This document shows positions 54,755-62,837 of a stretch of 64,000 bases of DNA, one piece after another; position 1 is the stretch's first letter; each line of letters begins with the position of its first letter. The DNA lies in NCBI GenBank assembly GCA_016287565.1, contig JAEFAM010000003.1:1-64000 (forward strand), read 5' to 3'. Source of the stretch: Clostridia bacterium (lineage in GTDB: Bacteria; Bacillota; Clostridia; UBA1212; UBA1255). Below the pieces are notes generated by a model. It had not been told where the DNA came from. It ran no database searches and was given only the letters and a program-made list of their open reading frames with translations. The position numbers and the translations under genes are program-made.

Positions 54755-56015
54755 GACAGACCAGAACGGTCAGATAAATAAGGCCGGCAGCAGGCCGAAG
54801 ACGAGCTTTAAAGACCGGCTGAAGGCCGCGGCTTCGAAGAACAGGTTTCTTTCAGGCCTCTGGTACACAGGAAGAAGAAGGCACAATTCGAGAGGACTGC
54901 GCCGCTTCGGCAAACTGCCCGTCGAGCCCGGGACCGTGCTCTTCAACAATTTCTACGGCCGCGGATACGCCTGCAATCCCCGGGTCATAGCCGAAAGGCT
55001 TCATCAGCTCGCTCCTGAGGCGAAACTGCGCTGGATCTGCAAGTCTGACGCCGATGCCGCCACTCTGCCCGGTTTCATCGAGCCCGTGTCTTTCGGCGGC
55101 AGCGATTATTACAAGGCGCTTTCGACCTCCTCCGTTTGGGTGTTCAACGAACTGCTCCACGACGGATTGGAAAAACGCAAAGACCAGTTCTACGTGCAGA
55201 CCTACCACGGCGAGCGCGGGTTCAAAAAAGTCGGATACGACGCCATGGACAATGAAGCGTACAAGAAAAAGACCGCCAAGCGCCAGATCTGCGAAGAGGG
55301 CAACTGCGACCTGTTCCTGGCAGGGTCCCAGTACGCCGTCCGGTTCATACGCAGCGCCTTCAGGTATACCGGAGAGATATTGACCGACGGCACGCCCAGG
55401 GACGACTGCCTGTTCGATCCGGATCCGGCCAGGGTCGCGGAAGTGCGCGGTAAGCTGGGCCTTGAAGAGGGCGTTAAAGTGCTGATGTACGCGCCGACTT
55501 TCCGGGACACCGCCACGGTGGAAGGCCAGGTGGGCAGCGACATTGACCTGAACGACGTGCTCCGCGTTCTGGGGGAGAAGACCGGAGAGAAATGGGTCTG
55601 CCTGATGAGAGCCCACGGAGGCAGGGCGTTGACCCTCACTTCCGCCGCAGAAACCACCGGATTTATCGACGTGACACGTTACCCCGATATGGCCGATCTG
55701 CTGCTGGTGACTGATTTGCTGATAACCGACTATTCATCCGCCGGAGGAGATTTCGCCATCACGGGAAGACCCGTGCTTCTGTACCAGGACGACATAGAGA
55801 ATTACACGAACAAAGACAGAAGCATGTATTTCAAGATGGAGGATTCTCCGTACTGGGTGGCCCATAACAGGGAAGAGGCAGTGGAACTTATCAACGGGAT
55901 CACGCCTGAAGCGGCCAGGGAAAACGACGAGGCCATTTTGAAGTTCTACGAGACCACCGAAACGGGCCATGCCACGGAATCGGTGTGCCGCAGAATAATG
56001 GATTTCTGGGGCTGA
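54729..56015 (+). CDS. CDP-glycerol/polyol glycerophosphotransferase family (TagB/TagF-like)
   Basis: QTYHGERGFKKVG, LTDGTPRDDCLF, VLMYAPTFRDT, YPDMADLLLVTDLLITDYSSAGGDFAITGRPVLLYQDDIENY; starts inside the preceding ORF. Confidence 0.88.
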   Translation: MGQKDQITKTDQNGQINKAGSRPKTSFKDRLKAAASKNRFLSGLWYTGRRRHNSRGLRRFGKLPVEPGTVLFNNFYGRGYACNPRVIAERLHQLAPEAKLRWICKSDADAATLPGFIEPVSFGGSDYYKALSTSSVWVFNELLHDGLEKRKDQFYVQTYHGERGFKKVGYDAMDNEAYKKKTAKRQICEEGNCDLFLAGSQYAVRFIRSAFRYTGEILTDGTPRDDCLFDPDPARVAEVRGKLGLEEGVKVLMYAPTFRDTATVEGQVGSDIDLNDVLRVLGEKTGEKWVCLMRAHGGRALTLTSAAETTGFIDVTRYPDMADLLLVTDLLITDYSSAGGDFAITGRPVLLYQDDIENYTNKDRSMYFKMEDSPYWVAHNREEAVELINGITPEAARENDEAILKFYETTETGHATESVCRRIMDFWG

Positions 56016-56067
56016 GTCAATGCCGCCGCTGCCGGAATACGGATACGCGGCGTGATACAAAGGAGAC

Positions 56068-56970
56068 GTGGAATTTATTTTGAAAGTCAGTGAAGAATTT
56101 TTAAAAGAAGAAGTCAGATGCGACTATACCGTGACCACCGAATTTAAAAAGCTCTGGGCGGTACAGATGGACATTCTGGAGCGCTTTGCCCAGGTCTGCG
56201 AGAAGCACGGACTCAGATATTTCGCCGCGGGCGGAACTCTGCTGGGCGCCATACGCCATAAAGGGTACATTCCCTGGGACGACGACATCGACGTCCAGAT
56301 GCTGGAAGAAGATTATTACAAATTGTGCGAGATAGCTCCCGAGGAATTCCAGGAGCCTTTCTTTTTCCAGAGCTGGCAGACAGAAAAAGACGCCAGGCCT
56401 TATTTCTCCCGGCTGCGCAGATCCGACACGAAGGCCTGCACCAGGGAAGAGATGGAGATCGACCCGGACCGCAACAAGGGAGTCTTTATAGACATCTTCG
56501 CCATGTCGGGCGTTCCGGACAACCGGCTGGCATACGGCTTCAAGATGTTCCGGCTGAAGTTTTTAAGGCAGATCATCAACGGCAACAAATTTGACCGCCT
56601 GATGAAGCGCGCTTCCGGAAAGCAGAAGCTCAAATACCGGCTGGATCCCCGAAGGATCACATGGTCCGTGCTGAAACATTTCGTCTCGTTCAGGAAATTG
56701 TCCGACCACTACGTGAAGGTCTCGAGAGGGAAGCCGAAAAACACGCTCGTTGCCGCCTCCGCCTTCCGGCCCGGCGACAAGAAGCTCACCTGGAAGCGGG
56801 AAGATTATGCGGAGTGCATCGACCTGCCCTTCGAATATACCACTATAAAGGGCCCGGGCAATTACGATTCCGTTCTCAGGCAGCAGTACGGAGACTATAT
56901 GACTCCCAAGAAAGGCGGAGCATATCATTCCGATCTCATTTTTAATACAGACGGCGTTTTTGAAAAATAG
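56068..56970 (+). CDS. LicD family phosphotransferase (copy 1)
   Basis: LRYFAAGGTLLGAIRHKGYIPWDDDIDVQM, KGVFIDIFAMSGVPD. Confidence 0.92.
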   Translation: MEFILKVSEEFLKEEVRCDYTVTTEFKKLWAVQMDILERFAQVCEKHGLRYFAAGGTLLGAIRHKGYIPWDDDIDVQMLEEDYYKLCEIAPEEFQEPFFFQSWQTEKDARPYFSRLRRSDTKACTREEMEIDPDRNKGVFIDIFAMSGVPDNRLAYGFKMFRLKFLRQIINGNKFDRLMKRASGKQKLKYRLDPRRITWSVLKHFVSFRKLSDHYVKVSRGKPKNTLVAASAFRPGDKKLTWKREDYAECIDLPFEYTTIKGPGNYDSVLRQQYGDYMTPKKGGAYHSDLIFNTDGVFEK

Positions 56971-56985
56971 AAAGGCGGCACAGTT

Positions 56986-57828
56986 ATGGCAGAAAAAATC
57001 AAAAAGAAACGTTACGTAAAAGATAAGCGCGCGCTGGACAACATGGATCATTCTCTTGAGGAGATCCACGCTCTGCTCCTGGAAAAAGCGAAAGAATTTC
57101 ACCGGGTATGCACCGAGAACGGCATCGAGTACAGCGTGCTGGGCGGATCGGCTCTCGGCGCGGTGCGTCACCACGGATTCATCCCCTGGGACGACGACTA
57201 CGACGTGATCATGACACGTGACAATTACAACAAGCTCCTGGAAAACCGGGACAAGTTCAAGGGCTTTTATCTGGAGCGCTACACATATATTTACCACCTC
57301 TTAAAAGAAAATATGGTGCGCGATTTCGCGGGCTTCGACATCTTCGTATTCGACAAGGTCCCCTCGGACAAAAATAAAGAGAAGAAAAAGATGTTCCGGA
57401 TCAAGACGCTCCAGGGCATGTTCCATCACAAGCTGCACCTTAAGAGATATAAGTCCTTCGGCGACAAGGTCAAAGTCTTCGGCACCTTCTGCCTCGGCAA
57501 GATCCTGCCCACCGGCTTCAAGATGAAGCGGTACGACAAGGTCTCGGTCATAGGCAACGACGATCCTGACGCCCGTTACGTCAGTTTCACCAACGGCCTC
57601 TACCGCGACCTGGGCAGAAGATACGACGTCCATATTCTGGACGAAGTCATGAACGTTCCTTTCGAAGACACTGAAGTCAGTATCATGAAGCGGTACGACG
57701 AGTATCTGACGGAATATTACGGAGACTATATGACGCCTCCCTCCGAAGAGGAGATCGCCCAGAGGACGTTCAAGGTCGCTGTCAACAACAAGGTCACCAC
57801 TATCAAGGGCACCACCCACAATTGGTGA
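56986..57828 (+). CDS. LicD family phosphotransferase (copy 2)
   Basis: IEYSVLGGSALGAVRHHGFIPWDDDYDVIM, FAGFDIFVFDKVPSDK. Confidence 0.9.
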   Translation: MAEKIKKKRYVKDKRALDNMDHSLEEIHALLLEKAKEFHRVCTENGIEYSVLGGSALGAVRHHGFIPWDDDYDVIMTRDNYNKLLENRDKFKGFYLERYTYIYHLLKENMVRDFAGFDIFVFDKVPSDKNKEKKKMFRIKTLQGMFHHKLHLKRYKSFGDKVKVFGTFCLGKILPTGFKMKRYDKVSVIGNDDPDARYVSFTNGLYRDLGRRYDVHILDEVMNVPFEDTEVSIMKRYDEYLTEYYGDYMTPPSEEEIAQRTFKVAVNNKVTTIKGTTHNW

Positions 57829-57838
57829 TTATTTTAAA

Positions 57839-57864
57839 AAAATCAACAAACAGGCGTTGATTTT
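57839..57864 (+). terminator. AT-rich hairpin after licD2, overlapping the -35 of the next promoter
   Basis: AAAATCAAC-AAACAGGC-GTTGATTTT. Confidence 0.6.
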
Positions 57865-57885
57865 GCTTTTGCAGAGTTGTATAAT
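57857..57885 (+). promoter_or_regulatory. Internal promoter for the MIP/IspD/FGGY segment
   Basis: TTGATT-17 bp-TATAAT. Confidence 0.7.
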
Positions 57886-57950
57886 CTCCTTGCAATGTTG
57901 ATTTTTAGCGTTCACAGTTCGCAAACGGTCAACATAAGAAAGGAGAAATC

Positions 57951-58763
57951 ATGTTAAAGGAAAATTGGAAAGGAATACTGGGTGAATTCCTGGGTTCCGC
58001 TTTTATCAGTTTCTGGGGTCTGGGATTCGTTGTCCCCTTTGCGGTGACGGGATATCTCACCAATATGTATGAATTTGCCGTATGGTTCGGCATCGCTTTC
58101 GCCATCACAGTCGTCGCTTTCGCGCCTATTTCCGGTGTTCACGTTAACCCCGGCGTTTCGATGGCATGGGCCACCTTCGGCGGATTTAAATGGAAACTTG
58201 TGCCTTTCTATATTGTTGCGCAGATCCTCGGCTGGGGCGCAGGTATCGTTCCTATCTACCTGATCTACGGCAACCGTATGGACGAATGGGCTCAGGCAAC
58301 GGGCGGCAATCCGGCCACTCTGTTCTACTGCTCTTCTCCCACGGGCCACGTTCTCTCCGGTGCCTTCCTTGAAGTTGCCATGACGATGATGCTTACCTTC
58401 GCCATTTTCGTACTTCTCGACAAGCGCATTCCCAACAAACCCTCGCCTGCTCTGTTCCCCATTGCCATCGGCGCTATCATTTCTCTTGATATCGCCTTCG
58501 GCGGCGGATATTCCGGAGCCTGCATCAACACGGCCCGCGACCTCGGTCCCCGTATCGTCGGCTACATCTACGGTTCTATCAAAGGATACGACGTCTCCAC
58601 GATCTTCGGCGACGGTCAGTGGCTCATGTACATCATTGCTCCCTGCGTAGGCGCTCTGCTTGGCGGCGTGCTCCACTACTTCGTCATCATCAAACTTCTG
58701 CCCAAGAAGAAAGAAGAGGCCGCTGAGGCTGAAGTTAAGGCAGAGGCTGCTGAAGAAGAGTAA
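57951..58763 (+). CDS. MIP/aquaglyceroporin-family channel with altered NPA boxes
   Basis: GVHVNPGVSMAWATFGGFKW and SGACINTARDLGPRIVGYIYG; six-TM pattern. Confidence 0.85.
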   Translation: MLKENWKGILGEFLGSAFISFWGLGFVVPFAVTGYLTNMYEFAVWFGIAFAITVVAFAPISGVHVNPGVSMAWATFGGFKWKLVPFYIVAQILGWGAGIVPIYLIYGNRMDEWAQATGGNPATLFYCSSPTGHVLSGAFLEVAMTMMLTFAIFVLLDKRIPNKPSPALFPIAIGAIISLDIAFGGGYSGACINTARDLGPRIVGYIYGSIKGYDVSTIFGDGQWLMYIIAPCVGALLGGVLHYFVIIKLLPKKKEEAAEAEVKAEAAEEE

Positions 58764-58789
58764 GAGCTCATCTCGGAAAGGAAAGAAGT

Positions 58790-59512
58790 ATGGTTGTTGG
58801 CATTTTACTGGCAGGCGGAGTAGGACAGCGCATGGGCGCTTCCGTACCGAAGCAGTTCCTTGAAGTTAACGGCAGGCCGATCATTTATTACCCGCTGGAC
58901 GTGATGGAGAAACACCCCATGATCGACGCGGTAGAGATCGTGTGCGTCGAGAGCTTTATCGACAATATGTGGGAGATCGTTAAGCGCTACGGTTTCAAAA
59001 AGGTACGCTGGATCACCCCCGGCGGCGCCAGCTGCCAGGAATCCACCTGGAACGGCCTCAAGAATCTCAAGGGCAAGATCGCGGATGACGACATCATCCT
59101 GATCCATATGTCCTCTTATCCTCTGGCCAGCGCCGAGATCATGACCGGCTGCATCGAATCCGCCATCGAAAACGGCAACGGCTGTACTTCCAGACCTATC
59201 CTTTATTCCGTATACTTCACCTCCGACCGCAAGACCACCACGGAGCAGATCGACAGGGACAAACTTATGCTCTGCACCGTGCCCTACGCTTTCAGGTTCG
59301 GCGAATGCTCCGAGCTGTACGACAGGGCTTTCGCGGAGGGCAAGGGCGTAAAGGGCAACGTCTTTACCAACACGCTTTACTGCGATTACGGCAAGACCAT
59401 CTACTTTACGAAGGATTCTGAAACGAATATGAAGGTGACCACACCGGAAGACATACGCCTGATGGAGACCTTTATGAAGGTCATCGAAGAAAAAGGCGAA
59501 GTCAAATTTTGA
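58790..59512 (+). CDS. IspD/TarI-like cytidylyltransferase
   Basis: GILLAGGVGQRMGASVPKQFLEVNGRPIIYYPL; NMKVTTPEDIRLMETFM; but IHMSSYPL in place of the usual HDaaRP. Confidence 0.85.
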   Translation: MVVGILLAGGVGQRMGASVPKQFLEVNGRPIIYYPLDVMEKHPMIDAVEIVCVESFIDNMWEIVKRYGFKKVRWITPGGASCQESTWNGLKNLKGKIADDDIILIHMSSYPLASAEIMTGCIESAIENGNGCTSRPILYSVYFTSDRKTTTEQIDRDKLMLCTVPYAFRFGECSELYDRAFAEGKGVKGNVFTNTLYCDYGKTIYFTKDSETNMKVTTPEDIRLMETFMKVIEEKGEVKF

Positions 59513-59525
59513 AAGGAAAAAGAAA

Positions 59526-61046
59526 ATGGCAAAATATTTAATTGGTATCGATGAAGGTACGACAGGCACCAAGGTCTGTATATTTGACACGGAAGGCCAT
59601 CTTGTGGCATCCGCTTACGAAGAGTACCCCTCTTACTATCCGAGACCCGGATACGTGGAGCAGGACGTGGCCCAGATCACCGACGCGTTTTTCAGAGTCT
59701 GCCACAAGGCCGTCGACAAGGCCAACGTGGATCCTAAAGACATTCTGGCAGTCAGCCTTTCTTCTCAGGGCGCCGCTATGGTGCTGCTGGACGAGAACGG
59801 CAACGTTGTCCGCAACCGCATGATCGGCTGGCAGGACCTGCGCAATATCGAAGTCCATGACGAGATCCGCGCCAGGATCTCCGACGAAGAGCATTACGCT
59901 ATCGAAGGTTCCTGCATCGGCGGCTTCAACACCGGCGTGCTCGTATGGCTTCAGAAGAACGAGCCCGAGACCTGGAAAAAGGTCCGCCGCGTGTGCACTA
60001 ACCAGGACTATTTCCTTCACCTCCTCGGAGCGGAAGGATATCCCTGCGACATCGCTTCCACGCACCGCATCTCCATGCTGGACGTGAACAAGAGCGAGTG
60101 GAGCGAAAGACTCAGGAAAGTTTACGGCTGCGAGAACGTGGAGCTTCCCGAAGTCGTTACCGAGCCCGGTAAAGTAGTAGGCGAGATCAATGCCGAGATC
60201 GCCGAGAAGACCGGATTCCCCGTGGGCTGCAAGATCTGCGTCGGCGCTCAGGACGTCAACTGCTCCTCCTACGGCGTAGGCGGAACCACCGACGACGTTG
60301 CCACCATGGTAGTCGGCACCTTCGGCGGAAGCTACGTTGTCGTAGAGAAGCCCGTACGCGATCCCAACCGCACGATCCTCGTCAAAGGCAATCAGGGCAT
60401 GGGCAACTGGCAGCTCGAGGCTTTCTCTCACACCGCCGCCTCCGCTTTCCGCTGGTTCAGAGACAAGCTCTGCCCGCTGGAAGTCGCCACCTCTAAACTT
60501 ATGGGCGTAGATCCGTACAGCCTTATGACCGAGATCGCCGAGAAGTCCGTTCCCGGATCCAACGGCGTTACCGCTCTTACCTGCCTGCAGGGATCTCACG
60601 GCCGCAAGGTCAACGAGGCCACCAGAGGAACCTTCCTCGGCATCACCCTCGGAACCGAAAAAGCCGATCTGGCTCATGCCGTCCTTGAAGGTATCTGCTA
60701 CGAGATGTACGACATTCTGCTTATGCAGGAAGCTTTCGGCAAACCGGTCCGCGCGGTCCGTCTTTCCGGCGGCGTGACCAAGAGCCCCATGTGGTGCCAG
60801 ATGTTTGCAGACATCATGAACCGCACCATCGAGCTCTGCGAGAGCCCTGAAGCAGGCGCCCTCGGAGCCGCCATGTATGCCGGCGTAGGCATCGGCGTGT
60901 TCAAGGACTGCATCGACGCAGCCGACAAGTGCATCCGCGTCAAGGAAGCATACGTTCCTAATCCCGAGAACGTTGCTGCTTACAAGAAAGCCTTCGAGCG
61001 CTGGAACGACGCGTTCGACGCTCTCAACGGCACTTTCTACAAATAA
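59526..61046 (+). CDS. FGGY-family carbohydrate/polyol kinase
   Basis: YLIGIDEGTTGTKVCIFDTEGHLV, SLSSQGAAMVLLDENGNVVRNRMIGWQDLR, VRLSGGVTKSPMWCQMFADIMNRTIE, EAGALGAAMYAGVG. Confidence 0.93.
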   Translation: MAKYLIGIDEGTTGTKVCIFDTEGHLVASAYEEYPSYYPRPGYVEQDVAQITDAFFRVCHKAVDKANVDPKDILAVSLSSQGAAMVLLDENGNVVRNRMIGWQDLRNIEVHDEIRARISDEEHYAIEGSCIGGFNTGVLVWLQKNEPETWKKVRRVCTNQDYFLHLLGAEGYPCDIASTHRISMLDVNKSEWSERLRKVYGCENVELPEVVTEPGKVVGEINAEIAEKTGFPVGCKICVGAQDVNCSSYGVGGTTDDVATMVVGTFGGSYVVVEKPVRDPNRTILVKGNQGMGNWQLEAFSHTAASAFRWFRDKLCPLEVATSKLMGVDPYSLMTEIAEKSVPGSNGVTALTCLQGSHGRKVNEATRGTFLGITLGTEKADLAHAVLEGICYEMYDILLMQEAFGKPVRAVRLSGGVTKSPMWCQMFADIMNRTIELCESPEAGALGAAMYAGVGIGVFKDCIDAADKCIRVKEAYVPNPENVAAYKKAFERWNDAFDALNGTFYK

Positions 61047-61072
61047 TAACCGGGTCAACGGTATCTGCATCG

Positions 61073-61100
61073 AAAGGCGGCATTCATATTGCCGCCTTTT
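61073..61100 (+). terminator. Terminator/attenuator-like hairpin between FGGY kinase and HTH-IspD
   Basis: AAAGGCGGCA-TTCATAT-TGCCGCCTTT-T. Confidence 0.7.
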
Positions 61101-61178
61101 AGTGCAATACCTGAAGAACGATATTGCCGCTTCCTGAAGCGGGAAACGGCCAAAAAACTGATAAAGGAGGTAAGGGAC

Positions 61179-62141
61179 GTGGGTATTGCCGACAATATCA
61201 AAAGACGCAGACTTGAACTTAATATTTCACAGCAGGAACTGGCAGACGCCATGGGGTACAGGTCGCGTTCCACCATTGCCAAGATAGAAGCCGGAGAGAA
61301 CGAAGTCCCTGCTTCCAAACTGGTGAAACTGGCAAGGGTGCTGGACACCACCGTCGACTTTCTGCGCACGGGCGTCAACGGAGAAGACAGCTACCGGTCC
61401 GATCCTTCCGGACTGCCTATGCAGAACAAGACCGCGGTCATAATACTGGCCGGCGGAAAATCCACCCGGAATATGCAGAACATCCCCAACCAGTTCATTA
61501 ACGTTCTGGGGAAGCCCGTGATCGTTTACTGCATGGAGGCTTACCAGCGCCATCCCGCCGTTGACGATATATACGTGGTGTGCTTAAAAGACTGGGAAAG
61601 CATCCTGGAAGCATATTCCAAACAGTACAATATCGACAAACTCAGAGGCGTTATCACAGCCGGAGAGACCGGCATCCTGTCCGTAAGGAAGGGCATCGAG
61701 GCGATACAGGACAAGTACGACGGCAACGACGTGGTGATCTTCCAGGAGTCCACCAGGCCGCTCGTCACGGAGGAAATGATATCCAAACTGCTGGGCGCCT
61801 GCATCAGAAACGGCAGCGCGGTGACCTGCGAGCCTATGAAGGACAACATACAGTTCAGGCTCAGCAGCGACGAGCCGGAGCTCAGCAGGCACAGCGAATA
61901 TCTTAACCGGTACCGGGTGGTAACGGTGGAATCGCCCGAAGCCTACCGCTTTTCCACGGTAAAGGAAGTTTTCGAAACGGCAGACAGGAAAGGGCACAGA
62001 TTCGACGAGACCTGTTTTGCCATGCTTATGAACGATCTGGGGTTCGAACTTCGCTTCTACGAAGGGAACCATTACAATATAAAAGTCATACGCCAGGAAG
62101 ATATAGCTATCCTGAGCGCTCTTATAAAGAACAGGATGTAA
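61179..62141 (+). CDS. XRE-type HTH fused to IspD/TarI-like cytidylyltransferase domain
   Basis: GTG start with AAAGGAGG RBS; IADNIKRRRLELNISQQELADAMGYRSRSTIAKIEAGENEVPASKLVKLARVLDTTVDFL then AVIILAGGKSTRNMQNIPNQFINVLGKPVIVYCMEAY. Confidence 0.88.
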   Translation: MGIADNIKRRRLELNISQQELADAMGYRSRSTIAKIEAGENEVPASKLVKLARVLDTTVDFLRTGVNGEDSYRSDPSGLPMQNKTAVIILAGGKSTRNMQNIPNQFINVLGKPVIVYCMEAYQRHPAVDDIYVVCLKDWESILEAYSKQYNIDKLRGVITAGETGILSVRKGIEAIQDKYDGNDVVIFQESTRPLVTEEMISKLLGACIRNGSAVTCEPMKDNIQFRLSSDEPELSRHSEYLNRYRVVTVESPEAYRFSTVKEVFETADRKGHRFDETCFAMLMNDLGFELRFYEGNHYNIKVIRQEDIAILSALIKNRM

Positions 62142-62145
62142 TCCG

Positions 62146-62775
62146 TTGAAAATATACATATTGCGCCACGGAGAGACCGCGCTGAACCAGAAAGGCGTCA
62201 TGCAGGGATGGCTGGACGAGCCGCTTAACGAAAGCGGACGTTTTCTTGCGGCGGTGACCGGGCAAAAGTTGAAAGGCATAAGATTCAGGCGCTGTTTTTC
62301 CAGTCCGCTTGTCCGGGCGAAAGAGACCGCGGAGATCGTTCTCAGAGAAAGCGGCAACGACGTTCCGGTGGAACTCGATCCGCGCATCAGGGAGATCAGT
62401 TTCGGCTCTCTTGAGGGGCAGCAGCTGGAAAGGGAAGCGGCAATGCGTTTCTTTACCGATCCGTTCAGTTACGGGAGATTTCCCGGGGGAGAGGGAGTCA
62501 GAGACGTGTGCGAAAGGACCTGGGATTTCATTTCGGGCCTTATGAAGCTGGACGACGGAGGCGACTATCTCGTTTCCACCCACGGCTGCGCGCTTCGGGC
62601 AATGCTGAACCGGTTCTACGACGATCCGCTCGATTACTGGCACGGGCACGTGCCTTACAACTGCGTGGTCAATATAATCGAGGCCCATGGAGGCAGCGGC
62701 AAACTCGTTGCCGACGACATAATATATTACGACAGGAAATACTGTGTTGACCGGTACGCGCTGGACGGCAAATAA
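62146..62775 (+). CDS. Histidine phosphatase (phosphoglycerate mutase-like)
   Basis: MKIYILRHGETALNQKGVMQGWLDEPLNESG, SSPLVRAKETAEIV, YLVSTHGCALRAML. Confidence 0.93.
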   Translation: MKIYILRHGETALNQKGVMQGWLDEPLNESGRFLAAVTGQKLKGIRFRRCFSSPLVRAKETAEIVLRESGNDVPVELDPRIREISFGSLEGQQLEREAAMRFFTDPFSYGRFPGGEGVRDVCERTWDFISGLMKLDDGGDYLVSTHGCALRAMLNRFYDDPLDYWHGHVPYNCVVNIIEAHGGSGKLVADDIIYYDRKYCVDRYALDGK

Positions 62776-62837
62776 AGGCCGCGGGCGTTGCCGGAACTTT
62801 TTTATTGCCGGAGCATTTTCCGGCCTAGAGGTAGACT

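Noticed and set aside
59538-61070. 510-aa minus-strand ORF opposite the FGGY kinase
   Set aside because: Antisense shadow; plus strand encodes full FGGY signatures and has an RBS.
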